DNA of 64,000 bases, from contig NC_008228.1 in the NCBI RefSeq assembly GCF_000014225.1, positions 4,154,001 through 4,218,000 on the forward strand. Direction: 5' to 3'. The translations under genes and the position numbers were made by a program. This stretch comes from Paraglaciecola sp. T6c. GTDB taxonomy: Bacteria > Pseudomonadota > Gammaproteobacteria > Enterobacterales > Alteromonadaceae. The notes under the pieces were generated by a model, which was given only the letters and a program-made list of their open reading frames with translations, did no database searches and was not told the origin of the DNA. Positions 1 to 8,181 of the stretch are shown here, piece by piece; the first letter of the stretch is position 1, and the number at the start of each line of letters is the position of its first letter.

Positions 1-228
1 CAAAGTTGCACTGACTGCCGTTAGTAGCAGCACACCAGTCAACACCAACACCATGGCTCGGGCAGAGAGTTTCCACTCACGCCCGGCTAAGGTCTTGGCT
101 AGCGATAGCTGTCGCTGGTAGCGTTTGCCTGCATCCGTAGCGGCCCCGATGATTTCCTTTATAAGTTCACCGTGCTGTTGGCTGTCTTCTTCAGCAGTGC
201 GAGGCTTATCCGGGTTAGGCATGTCCAT
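1..228 (-). CDS. YqjE-like inner-membrane protein (phage holin superfamily), partial
   Basis: This is the N-terminal part of a gene that runs off the left edge of the window. Translation begins MDMPNPDKPRT (ATG at 228; a second in-frame ATG at 222) and continues through a polar, charged stretch (EEDSQQHGELIKEIIGAA) into a hydrophobic segment (AMVLVLTGVLLLTAVSATL) that looks like a transmembrane helix. It follows the YqjD/ElaB-like gene after only 4 bases, so the two are probably cotranscribed. In enterobacteria yqjD is followed by yqjE, a small membrane protein, and the position and the charged N-terminus plus helix fit that family. The family call is inferred from context and topology because only about 76 residues are visible. 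Confidence 0.6.
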   Translation of the reverse strand, partial: MDMPNPDKPRTAEEDSQQHGELIKEIIGAATDAGKRYQRQLSLAKTLAGREWKLSARAMVLVLTGVLLLTAVSATL

Positions 229-232
229 TTGC

Positions 233-538
233 TTAGCGCTTACGCAACAGCGAAGTGATTAGCATACCGGCGGTAAACGCAATGCCTACGGTGGCGATTG
301 GGTTTTCAGTAGCGAATTTACGCACTTGTGAACCGTTCCACTGTTTGACCATTTTCTCTTGCGCTTCACCCAGAGATTCCGCAGAGCGCTGTGCTGTGTC
401 GCGCACAGAACGTTCCGCTTTAGACGCTTTATCTGCTACTGCATCTACAGAGTCGTGCAATGCTTCTTGCGCTTTTTTCGAAACTGGCGAATCCGTTTTT
501 GAGTTAGTATTCGCTGTCGTTGTTTTTGCATTTTCCAT
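233..538 (-). CDS. DUF883 family (YqjD/ElaB-like) membrane-anchored protein
   Basis: This 101-residue protein has a long Ala/Lys/Glu-rich amphipathic region (about residues 20-65, likely coiled coil) followed by a single C-terminal hydrophobic anchor (ATVGIAFTAGMLITSLL) and a basic tail RKR. That layout is typical of the YqjD/ElaB/YgaM group. In E. coli these are stationary-phase inner-membrane proteins that bind ribosomes through the N-terminal part. A good ribosome-binding site (AAGGGGA) lies just before the ATG. The gene heads a probable two-gene unit with the YqjE-like gene. Function here is assigned by family only. Confidence 0.8.
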   Translation of the reverse strand: MENAKTTTANTNSKTDSPVSKKAQEALHDSVDAVADKASKAERSVRDTAQRSAESLGEAQEKMVKQWNGSQVRKFATENPIATVGIAFTAGMLITSLLRKR

Positions 539-947
539 GATTTTCCCCTTACGTTGTTAGGTCGTTTAACCGAGTGGCTAAGTTCACACCTTTGGGTTTA
601 GGTTAACGTTTTGCGCTGTGCCTAAATCCAATGAGAAGGTTCTCGCAAATGCATAGGTGTTTATTTGCATCCTTGACTAAGTAAAAGCAATGGCTGTGCC
701 AGCGCGGTAAATAATAAGAAAAACCATATATGCCAATAAGTTACAATAAATGGTGTATCACCAGCGCAGCCGCGCCTTTCAGAACTGTGGGAAATTATTG
801 CATCGGGTGTGCAATTCTTACGGGGGCTGAAATCAGAGAGGTTTATTTACCTAAAAATGGCTAAAATTGACATGAAATGCCTGCTTTTACAGACACTCCG
901 TTAACCACCCAAACCTTTAGTACAAAAAGCAACCAGTAGAGATGTCA
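539..947. other. Intergenic region upstream of the yqjD-like gene
   Basis: This 409-bp stretch separates the DUF502 gene (reading towards it) from the YqjD-like gene (reading away from it), both on the minus strand. It must hold the promoter of the YqjD-like unit. I see no coding sequence, no convincing terminator hairpin and no RNA gene in it. Confidence 0.5.
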
Positions 948-1550
948 TTATTGAGGGAGTTTTTGCTTTTTAAATCCGTTTTCGTTCTTGGATTGGCTGC
1001 CACCAGTGAGCGCAATACGCATAGCAGTTTCTACGTCTATATCCAGTGGGGTTACTTTAGTTTTGTCTATATATAAGGTATAGCCACCTATTTGGTAACT
1101 AAGAGGAATGTAAACGCCGACTTTTTGCGCATCGTTAAATAACGTTTTTCCACCTTCGGCATTGGTCACAAAACCAATTAAATCAATACTGTCGCTAATT
1201 TGTACCGACACAACGCTTTGCATCTTTTGTTGCTTACCCACATTGATTAGGTTTACGGCATCTTGAATGGCGCCATAAAAAGTTTTTACCAATGGAATGC
1301 GCTCGAAAACCCGCTCGCCCCAATGCAGTAGTACTTTAACCACATAAGCGTTGACTAATAAACCTGCGAAAAACAACAACACAATGCCTGTCACTAACCC
1401 CATGCCTGGGAAGTACCATTGAGCAGGTATGATCGGCGTTAACGCCAACTCCACGGTTGTTACCAGCCAATACAATGCATAAACAGTCAATGTTATAGGC
1501 ACCACAGCTAACAAGCCTTGGACGACCAGTAGCATAATTTTTTTGAGCAT
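948..1550 (-). CDS. DUF502 family membrane protein
   Basis: This 200-residue protein has two N-terminal transmembrane segments (about residues 5-30 and 50-75, the second containing LVTGIVLLFFAGLLVNAYV) and then a soluble domain with the family signature GERVFERIPLVKTFYGAIQDAV around residues 78-98. Length and layout match the DUF502 family, whose members are widespread in Gram-negative bacteria and chloroplast-bearing eukaryotes but have no firmly established biochemical role. It stands alone, downstream of the chemoreceptor gene on the same strand. I am sure of the family and make no claim about function. Confidence 0.85.
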   Translation of the reverse strand: MLKKIMLLVVQGLLAVVPITLTVYALYWLVTTVELALTPIIPAQWYFPGMGLVTGIVLLFFAGLLVNAYVVKVLLHWGERVFERIPLVKTFYGAIQDAVNLINVGKQQKMQSVVSVQISDSIDLIGFVTNAEGGKTLFNDAQKVGVYIPLSYQIGGYTLYIDKTKVTPLDIDVETAMRIALTGGSQSKNENGFKKQKLPQ

Positions 1551-1941
1551 AAGTGGGTCTCGGGAAGAAAATGAAGCAGCCTAGGGTAATATAAAAGCTG
1601 CATGCGTTATTTGATTTACTTAAATTTTATCACGTTTTTAAAGTGGATAGAGGATCAACCACCAATTGCATTTCGAGGCAATAATCCCCATCCGCATTAA
1701 TCAGTGCCCGCCTCAGAGTGCGTCCAGCGGTTTTTATTAAGGCGTCGCAATGTCGTAATGCTTGTTCCCTTTCAAATAGTGAGAACGCAGAGCAAAGTCG
1801 CTGGGGCGTTCCCTCGTGATTTATCGGCTCAAGGCTGTGTATTGGCTCAAGGCTATTTTTAGGCTCGGGCTGTTTATCAGCTCAAGGCTGCTTTTAAGCT
1901 TAGGGCGACTTATAAGCTTAGTGCTGCTTTTAAGCTTAGGG
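1551..1941. other. Intergenic region with tandem repeats and a residual reading frame
   Basis: This 391-bp stretch lies between the chemoreceptor and DUF502 genes, both on the minus strand. Its right half is an 18-bp tandem array (about 1821-1947). Its left half keeps an open minus-strand frame down to a TGA at 1630-1632. The DUF502 promoter must lie in the leftmost 80 bases, but I cannot single it out. Confidence 0.5.
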
Positions 1942-1988
1942 CTATTGCACGAACTTCTTAATGATGCCAGCCATCCGATCTTTGACAT
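1630..1988 (-). pseudogene. Possible frameshifted small ORF over the 18-bp array
   Basis: On the minus strand an ATG at 1988, inside the end of the chemoreceptor gene in another frame, opens a frame reading [13 protein letters not shown] followed by hexapeptide repeats such as [12 protein letters not shown] and SSLELI. That frame stops at 1821-1823. The 17-bp unit puts the array out of phase. In the neighbouring frame the repeats continue (SLEPIH, SLEPIN) into a non-repetitive tail containing SLFEREQALRHCDALIKTAG, which ends at a TGA at 1630-1632. Joining the two frames would give about 118 residues. There is no clear ribosome-binding site and I recognise no homologue. It may be a decayed gene, a phase-variable ORF or chance. 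Confidence 0.25.
1821..1947. repeat. 18-bp imperfect tandem array at the chemoreceptor 3' end
   Basis: About seven units of 18 bp (one is 17 bp) follow each other. Read on the minus strand the units are variants of AGCCTTGAGCCGATAAAT and AGCACTAAGCTTATAAGT. The chemoreceptor stop codon (TAG, 1942-1944) sits at the start of the first unit, so the array begins exactly where the gene ends. The 17-bp unit shifts the reading frame. Confidence 0.85.
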
Positions 1989-3564
1989 CCATCAAGGTCA
2001 GGTTATCTTCATCGCACGATTGGGCATGCTCACCATTGAGTTTCGCTATTTGGCTTAGCTCATTCAAATGGCGCAGTATGTCTTGTGTCACGATGCTTTG
2101 TTGGGCAATCGCTTCAACGATATGTTGATTCACTGCTGCAATATCTTCAATTGCGTTGGTCACTCCTTTCAAATTACCATCGGCTTCAAGCACCTTATCA
2201 ACACTGAATTTTGTTTGGTCTTGCCCTTGGCTAATCGCATTTACCGCATCACTGGTGCCTTGCTGCACATTTGCGATCATCTGCTGAATTTCTTCTGTAG
2301 ATTGCTGAGTTTTAGCCGCAAGTGTACGGACCTCATCGGCCACGACAGCGAAGCCACGACCATGCTCCCCGGCTCGCGCGGCTTCTATGGCAGCATTGAG
2401 TGCTAATAAGTTGGTTTGCTCAGCAATGCCTTGAATAACGTCTAATACGGTACCTATTTTTCGCGCGTCTTCGTTTAACGCTGAAATCACTTTTGCGGTG
2501 TCTTCAATCTGCTTAGACGAGCCAGAAATGGTCTCAATGGTTTGCTGCATAACATCAATACTGGTGACCGCTGAGCGACTCGCTGTTGTCGCTGAATCTG
2601 CGGCATGATGAACATGCTGCTCAATAACTTGCGCCACTTGCGACAGTTGATCCACCGCTTCTTGCACACTGGCCGTGCCGTGATTTTGCTCCGTAACCCC
2701 CTGGCTGATGGCGCCAGCGCTGTCGACTAAACTAAAACAGACTCTGTCTAAATCTTGTTGTGTTGCGCCAAGCCCTGAATGGATCTCTAACAGGTCTACG
2801 CGCAATGTTTCTACTGACTGAGCCATTTGGCCAATTTCATCTTGGCGTTCAAACATTAAAGGAGATGCAAGCCGGCCTTGACTAACATCATGAATATGCT
2901 CACTTAATTTACGTAAAGGCGAAGTCACTAATGCTTTTAAACTCCACAACAGTAGGGCGAAGCCAAGCACTATGGTTGAAATTAAACTGACACTTCCCCA
3001 CCATAAAGAGCGCCTAACTTGGCTATTCTTGGATTGGTTTTGCGATATTACTTGGCTGCTTATTTGCGCACTGAGGGTTTCAAGCAATTTAGTCGGTGCT
3101 CGGTCAATACCTGCCACAGCTTTATCGCCAACGTATGGGTCATAACCTGCATTAATAAAGGCTTGATAGCCCAACCGGTATTTGTCGTATAAAGTTGAAT
3201 GCACTGAAGCAAAGTCGTTTAACTGCTCGCGCACTTGTGGACTGACATCTATGCTCTTCAAGGTATTCAGCTGCTGCTCAATTTCTTTGTGCCGTGCACT
3301 GAAGCTATTCCAATATTTTTCACGTTTTTGGCTATCTTTCCCCCTCAGAAGTACGTTTTTCCACTCTTGCACTTGTCGCTTAAAAGTGAGATTCACCGTA
3401 TCAATTAACAGCGCTGCTTTTACTTCTCGCTCCAGTAAGTCGCTATATTGGTCTACATGAGAACTAAGATTGTTGATAGTCAGTGCAGCGATGAGGCCGA
3501 GTACTGCCACAAAAACCATCAATACACCCATTACTTTTGAACTGAGTTTTTTTATATTAACCAA
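1942..3564 (-). CDS. Methyl-accepting chemotaxis protein (transmembrane)
   Basis: This 540-residue chemoreceptor has a first transmembrane helix at about residues 11-32 and a helical periplasmic sensor domain (about 33-185, four-helix-bundle type). A second transmembrane helix lies at 187-209, a HAMP domain at about 210-262, and a long cytoplasmic signalling helix pair follows. The hairpin tip that contacts CheA/CheW is well conserved ([20 protein letters not shown] and [15 protein letters not shown], about 381-416). There is no C-terminal CheR-tethering pentapeptide; the protein ends KKFVQ. The ligand cannot be predicted. The stop codon lies at the start of an 18-bp tandem array. Confidence 0.92.
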   Translation of the reverse strand: MVNIKKLSSKVMGVLMVFVAVLGLIAALTINNLSSHVDQYSDLLEREVKAALLIDTVNLTFKRQVQEWKNVLLRGKDSQKREKYWNSFSARHKEIEQQLNTLKSIDVSPQVREQLNDFASVHSTLYDKYRLGYQAFINAGYDPYVGDKAVAGIDRAPTKLLETLSAQISSQVISQNQSKNSQVRRSLWWGSVSLISTIVLGFALLLWSLKALVTSPLRKLSEHIHDVSQGRLASPLMFERQDEIGQMAQSVETLRVDLLEIHSGLGATQQDLDRVCFSLVDSAGAISQGVTEQNHGTASVQEAVDQLSQVAQVIEQHVHHAADSATTASRSAVTSIDVMQQTIETISGSSKQIEDTAKVISALNEDARKIGTVLDVIQGIAEQTNLLALNAAIEAARAGEHGRGFAVVADEVRTLAAKTQQSTEEIQQMIANVQQGTSDAVNAISQGQDQTKFSVDKVLEADGNLKGVTNAIEDIAAVNQHIVEAIAQQSIVTQDILRHLNELSQIAKLNGEHAQSCDEDNLTLMDVKDRMAGIIKKFVQ

Positions 3565-3732
3565 CGTCTTGCCCTGTTTTTATAGCCAAAGGTTATTCCA
3601 CTTAGTCTATGCTTATTCAATATTATTATTGTTTGCGCTGAGTTTACCCCAGTACAAACTATTTTCATCTTTCACTATATATCGTCATCATTAATGATTT
3701 GATGAGTGCGTAAATTCCATCACACGCTCCTG

Positions 3733-4242
3733 CTAAAACTCAGGGCTTTCATCAATCCATTTAAGGTGCGCCAACGGATACCCCAAAAACCACTTGGCTC
3801 TGTCTAATACGATGCGGGTTTTAATGTGTTTGATCGACAATTCAGGGTTATCACTTAATTCGGTGCACGCTGCGTTGAGCGCTTTAATATCTGGGAAACA
3901 ACTCAAGGAAATATAATCCACGTCTCCACTGAGCTGCATGCAATCCATGATGTGAGGCATGTTCTCGATGACGGCGGCGAAGCGTCTGCGAGTGGCAGCA
4001 GTGTTATTGTCAAAGGTGAATTCAATATAGGCCAACACATGCTCACATAACTGATCTAAGTTCACGTCAGCATGAGCAGCTCTAAAATAGCCGGCATCTT
4101 TGAGAGCCTTCACTCTTTGAAAACAGGCACTTGGCGATAAGTTAACGATTTCTGATAACTCTATATTGGTTAAATCAGCTTGCAGGTGCAGTGTTGCTAG
4201 AATTTTTCGGTTGTAACTATCGATTTTAATCGTTTTTTTCAT
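3733..4242 (-). CDS. Lrp/AsnC family transcriptional regulator
   Basis: This 169-residue regulator has an N-terminal winged helix-turn-helix (about residues 5-55, with DSYNRKILATLHLQADLTNI and LSPSACFQRVKALKDAGYF) and a C-terminal RAM/effector domain (about 70-150). The length is standard for the Lrp/AsnC family. It is divergent from the TonB receptor gene at 4456, and the 213-bp gap between them holds a perfect 19-bp palindrome. I infer that it controls the receptor - permease - DUF917 locus in response to an amino-acid-like or hydantoin-like ligand. The ligand itself is not visible from sequence. Confidence 0.88.
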   Translation of the reverse strand: MKKTIKIDSYNRKILATLHLQADLTNIELSEIVNLSPSACFQRVKALKDAGYFRAAHADVNLDQLCEHVLAYIEFTFDNNTAATRRRFAAVIENMPHIMDCMQLSGDVDYISLSCFPDIKALNAACTELSDNPELSIKHIKTRIVLDRAKWFLGYPLAHLKWIDESPEF

Positions 4243-4350
4243 TTCACTACCTGATGGTTGCCTTTTATCCTGGCTGATAAAGGCTGTTCAAACAAAATCT
4301 AGCGTTTATGGTAAAGGGTTCAAAAAATAATGCCTGAAACGAGCACGCAC

Positions 4351-4369
4351 AACAAAATATTATTTTGTT
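4351..4369. promoter_or_regulatory. Palindromic operator candidate upstream of the TonB receptor
   Basis: The sequence aacaaaatattattttgtt is a perfect inverted repeat (8-bp arms, 3-bp centre) in the divergent gap between the Lrp-type regulator and the TonB receptor. A near-identical palindrome occurs at 8015-8039, just upstream of the DUF917 gene. Two copies of one rare palindrome flanking the same functional cluster suggest a binding site for the linked regulator. The assignment to that regulator is inference. Confidence 0.65.
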
Positions 4370-4455
4370 CCAATTGTGGAAACTTAAACGACTCAAAATT
4401 TGAGCAGCGTTGGAACGGCTCAATATAAAAAATGAACTCCCACTGAGGCGTTAAT

Positions 4456-6612
4456 ATGCACAAAAAAGTAAAGCCCTTCATGCAATCTACCCTTGCCCTA
4501 TGCGTTAGTCTATCGCTTGTTCCCCATGCTTACGCTCAAGTTACTGACACCCGCGCCTCGATACAAGCTCAAACAAATGATCTAGAAATTATCTCTATTT
4601 CTGCTCGTGGTCGAACAGAGTCCATTCAATCGGTGCCTGATTCAGTTACCGCGTTTTCATCCGATATGATACAAAGCGCACGAATTGCTAATTTCAGAGA
4701 TGTAGCAAACCTAACACCTAACCTAACGCAATTAGATAATTTCCGCCCAGGTCTATCGCGCATCACTATTCGTGGCTTGATCACACCTCAAGTGGGCGAT
4801 CCCCCGCTTGCTTTCGTGGTGGATGGCGTCACCGCATCTGATATTGAATTTATCAACCAAGATTTAGTAGACGTTGAGCGCATTGAAGTGATGCGCGGCG
4901 CCCAAGGTGCTTTATATGGCCGCGGAGCCGTGGGCGGTGCAGTGTTAATCACCACAAAACAACCCATTGAAGACTTAGAAGGCAGTGTAAAAGGGTCCTA
5001 CAGTAATGGGAATGCCTATCATCTAAGCGGTGTACTATCCGGTTCGTTGAACGAAGAAGACAGCGCCTATTTTAGAGTAGGCGGTTATACCAAAAGCAGT
5101 GACGGCTTAATCGATAACGCGTTTTTAGACGAGGAGGCCGATGCCTTAGATGAGGACTCAGTCTTTGGACAATTGCAATTTGATATATTCGATGACACCC
5201 GCTTAAACATTAAAAGCAGATACACCACCAGCACGGCTGGATTTGCGTATTATCAAGGTGTGACCGCTGACACCATCGAAGATTTTTCCATCGACACCTC
5301 GCAAAACATAGCAAACCGCGACGAGCGCGATGTGTTCGAGATAAGTGCCAAACTGTCACAGGATTACGCATTGGGTACCTTTGATTTCATCACAGCTTAC
5401 AGTCAATCCAAGAACGATCATTTCTACGACGGCGACTACTCTGCTGATGCCACTTTTATCGATGAAGCGGACTTATTTCGCGCTCCTTTTGGCACTGCGG
5501 GTGAGTCAGACGTAGAATCATTTACGGTTGAAAGCCGCTTCACCTCGCAAAATCAGCAACATTTACGCTGGGCGGTATCTTTGTTTTATCAAGACAGGCA
5601 ACGGGACACAGTTGTGAGCTTTTTTGATGATTTTGCCGGCGACGCTCCCCGTAACCGCAGCGACTTCACTGACGAAGAGAAGTACTTAGTTATTGCCGAC
5701 AACAACAGCAGCAAAGCGTGGGCTATTTCTGGCCAAGTAAACTATGACATTACCGACAAACTGGAATTGACCACTGCCTTACGTTTTGATCAAGACAAAC
5801 GCGAGTCGTTTGCTCCTAATTTTGCTGATGACACCTTCGCGCAAAAAACCTTTAGCCAGTCGCAGCCAAAGGTCACCCTTGCTTACCAAGCAATGCCAAA
5901 TTTTTTGGTTTATTCAAGTTACTCTAAAGGCTTTCGCAGCGGTGGATTCAATGAGCCAGCAGAGGGCATAAGCCGTACATTCAACAAAGAAGTATCAGAC
6001 AGCGTTGAAGGTGGCTTTAAAGCCACCTTGTTTGAAAACTCGGTGACCTTAAACGGTGCTGCGTTTGCGATCGACCAAGATGATGCGCAAGTCACGCAAT
6101 TCAATGTACGCACTTTTACACTTGAAAACCTCGCCATTGATCGTGTTGAAACCCGCGGAGTTGAGCTTGAACTTGGCGTGGCAGCGACACAGAACTTGGA
6201 TATTCGCTTCAGCGCAGGCCTGATTGATTCTGAAATTAAAGCGTTCTCACGCCAGCCTTCGCTTGAGGGAGAAACCATGGTGTGGGTGCCTGACTACAAC
6301 TTAGCATTGTCGGCCAACTACCTGACTGAGCTAAACGATACTTGGTCACTCACCTCAAGCGCGTCACTGCAAGTGGAAGGGCCTAAGTCATTCGACATTA
6401 CCCAGCCGCAAATTCGTTCGTCTCAGTACCGCTTCATCAATGCCAACCTAGGATTACGCAGCGAACAATGGACAATTCAATTGTTTGTGAATAACTTAAC
6501 CGATGAACGTGCGATCGAGGACATTTTTATATTAGACGATGGTGTTACAGAGTTTGCTCGCCAGCCTAATAAACCTCGCACTTACGGGATTGAAGCTGCA
6601 TACCGCTTTTAG
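4456..6612 (+). CDS. TonB-dependent outer-membrane receptor
   Basis: This 718-residue receptor has a signal peptide (about residues 1-28, ending AYA), a TonB-box-like segment (DLEIISISARGR, about 42-53), a plug domain (about 60-165, including VDVERIEVMRGAQGALYGRGA) and a 22-strand-type beta barrel ending in the aromatic C-terminus AAYRF. A ribosome-binding site (GAGG) sits 7 bases before the ATG. It is divergent from the Lrp-type regulator and followed, after a terminator hairpin, by an NCS1 permease. Context suggests transport of a small nitrogenous heterocycle rather than a siderophore, but the substrate is inferred. Confidence 0.9.
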   Translation: MHKKVKPFMQSTLALCVSLSLVPHAYAQVTDTRASIQAQTNDLEIISISARGRTESIQSVPDSVTAFSSDMIQSARIANFRDVANLTPNLTQLDNFRPGLSRITIRGLITPQVGDPPLAFVVDGVTASDIEFINQDLVDVERIEVMRGAQGALYGRGAVGGAVLITTKQPIEDLEGSVKGSYSNGNAYHLSGVLSGSLNEEDSAYFRVGGYTKSSDGLIDNAFLDEEADALDEDSVFGQLQFDIFDDTRLNIKSRYTTSTAGFAYYQGVTADTIEDFSIDTSQNIANRDERDVFEISAKLSQDYALGTFDFITAYSQSKNDHFYDGDYSADATFIDEADLFRAPFGTAGESDVESFTVESRFTSQNQQHLRWAVSLFYQDRQRDTVVSFFDDFAGDAPRNRSDFTDEEKYLVIADNNSSKAWAISGQVNYDITDKLELTTALRFDQDKRESFAPNFADDTFAQKTFSQSQPKVTLAYQAMPNFLVYSSYSKGFRSGGFNEPAEGISRTFNKEVSDSVEGGFKATLFENSVTLNGAAFAIDQDDAQVTQFNVRTFTLENLAIDRVETRGVELELGVAATQNLDIRFSAGLIDSEIKAFSRQPSLEGETMVWVPDYNLALSANYLTELNDTWSLTSSASLQVEGPKSFDITQPQIRSSQYRFINANLGLRSEQWTIQLFVNNLTDERAIEDIFILDDGVTEFARQPNKPRTYGIEAAYRF

Positions 6613-6657
6613 CGCAAACCTGTTTAGCATCCCTAGAGCCACAGCTAAACATTTTTA

Positions 6658-6684
6658 ACAGCCCCAATCAGGGGCTGTCTTTTA
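6658..6684 (+). terminator. Intrinsic terminator after the TonB receptor
   Basis: An 8-bp stem ACAGCCCC / GGGGCTGT with the loop AATCA is followed by CTTTTA. It lies 45 bases after the receptor stop and 15 bases before the permease start, so it may only partly separate the two genes. Confidence 0.8.
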
Positions 6685-6698
6685 TAGGTTACTCAAAC

Positions 6699-8018
6699 AT
6701 GTCAGATAAACACAGCGCTGCAACTGCAACCTCTTTGAACGATTATGCTACAACGCCCGTGCCCCAAAGCGAGACAGTCAGTGGCATTGGGATAGGTATG
6801 ATAAATGGCGGGCTGGCGTTTGCCGTGCCGGGGCTTATAACAGGTATACAACTGGGTGATGCATTGGGATTAGCGCAATCGATTTTCGCCTTTCTGCTGG
6901 GTGGTTTAGCACTGGCTATTTTAGGCACAGTCACTGGGCTTGTTGGCATGCATAATCGTTTTTCATCCTGCATGACGATTAAATTTGTGTTTGGTACATC
7001 CGGGGCGAACGTCATTAACTTTGCGTTTGTGGTGTCTTTGCTCGGTTGGTATGGCATTAATGTCGATTTATTCAGCCAAGTTAGCCAGCAGCTTTTACTT
7101 AAATACACTGATTCTGCCCCAGAGGCATGGCAGCTTGAAACGCTATTTGGTGTGCTGATAACAGTGATAACCATATGGGGTTTTAAAACCATAGAGCGCA
7201 TCACCAATCTATTGGTGCCTATTTTATTTGCGATTGTGGTGTATTTATTGGTACAGAGCTTTGGCTATGCCCAAACCAACCCTACCCCCGAAATAATGAG
7301 CGGCTCACTGACCTTTGGCGAAGGGGTTTCAGCGGTCGTCGGTAGCTTTATTGTGAGTGTGGTACTCATGCCAGATTTCAGCCGCTATGCCGCTAAACCC
7401 ATCGATACCGTTTACGCATCTTTTCTGCCTTTCTTGCTGATCAACTCTTTTGTATACGTTGTTGCGGCTTTTGCGGGCATTGTTGTGGCCGATAGCGACA
7501 TTCTATCTGTGATGCTGGTGCTGGGTTTAGGCGGTTTGGCATTCTTTTTATTGCTTATTTCTTGCTGCGTCACCAATGTAATCAACCTTTACAGTTGTGG
7601 CCTAGGCATTATTGCCGTGTTCCCTAAATGTAAAGAGTGGCAATGCATCGTCGCCGCAGGCGTCTTAGGCACCGTGGTCGCGTCATTTGATCTACTGGAC
7701 AACTTCACCAATTTCTTGTTTGGTTTATCCATCATATTCACCCCAGTCGCCGCCATTTACGTGGTGGATTTTTTCATCGTTAGGCGCGGTGAAAAATACA
7801 CCCTGCAACACCTTACCCACAACCAAAGCTTGAATATACGTGCCATCATCGCATGGCTTATTGGCGTTTCTACCTCAATGGCGTCAAATCAAGGCTGGAT
7901 CACTATCACCACGATTGAGGTTTTTGATGCCGTGTTACTCACGCTGCCTGCCTACTACTTATTATCACGTAGCGAAATCAGAGCACGTAACAAGCTAACA
8001 ACGTCTCACCCACAGTAA
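6699..8018 (+). CDS. NCS1 family permease (CodB/hydantoin-permease type)
   Basis: This 439-residue inner-membrane transporter has about 12 hydrophobic segments. The start resembles cytosine permease CodB, with VSGIGIGMINGGLAFAVPG at about residues 28-46 and the conserved stretch MTIKFVFGTSGANVI at about 92-106. The NCS1 family carries nucleobases, hydantoins, allantoin and related rings, usually with H+ or Na+. Placed between a TonB receptor and a DUF917 enzyme, it is the likely inner-membrane step of one uptake route. The stop codon overlaps the second copy of the palindromic operator candidate. Confidence 0.88.
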   Translation: MSDKHSAATATSLNDYATTPVPQSETVSGIGIGMINGGLAFAVPGLITGIQLGDALGLAQSIFAFLLGGLALAILGTVTGLVGMHNRFSSCMTIKFVFGTSGANVINFAFVVSLLGWYGINVDLFSQVSQQLLLKYTDSAPEAWQLETLFGVLITVITIWGFKTIERITNLLVPILFAIVVYLLVQSFGYAQTNPTPEIMSGSLTFGEGVSAVVGSFIVSVVLMPDFSRYAAKPIDTVYASFLPFLLINSFVYVVAAFAGIVVADSDILSVMLVLGLGGLAFFLLLISCCVTNVINLYSCGLGIIAVFPKCKEWQCIVAAGVLGTVVASFDLLDNFTNFLFGLSIIFTPVAAIYVVDFFIVRRGEKYTLQHLTHNQSLNIRAIIAWLIGVSTSMASNQGWITITTIEVFDAVLLTLPAYYLLSRSEIRARNKLTTSHPQ

Positions 8019-8039
8019 ACGAAATATTATTTTGTTTAC
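8015..8039. promoter_or_regulatory. Second palindromic operator candidate, upstream of the DUF917 gene
   Basis: Arms of 11 bases (GTAAACGAAAT and ATTTTGTTTAC) flank a 3-base ATT centre with a single mismatch. The inner 19 bases differ from the site at 4351-4369 at one position. The site overlaps the TAA of the permease gene and lies about 145 bases before the DUF917 start, implying a second, internal regulated promoter for the DUF917 gene. Confidence 0.6.
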
Positions 8040-8181
8040 CCGTACACATTCGAACAAGTTGTGCGGGTAAACCAACCATTTACCAACAAATACATTGCGC
8101 CACATCACTAATATTTATGCAGCTAAAAAAACACCAGATTGCTCTGGGTAAATGCTTCCCCAGCGCAAAAGAGGATTAAAC

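Noticed and set aside
1816-2058. Plus-strand Leu-rich ORF of 80 residues over the 18-bp array
   Set aside because: It is the complement of the array and the chemoreceptor 3' end. It has no ribosome-binding site and an unnatural composition.
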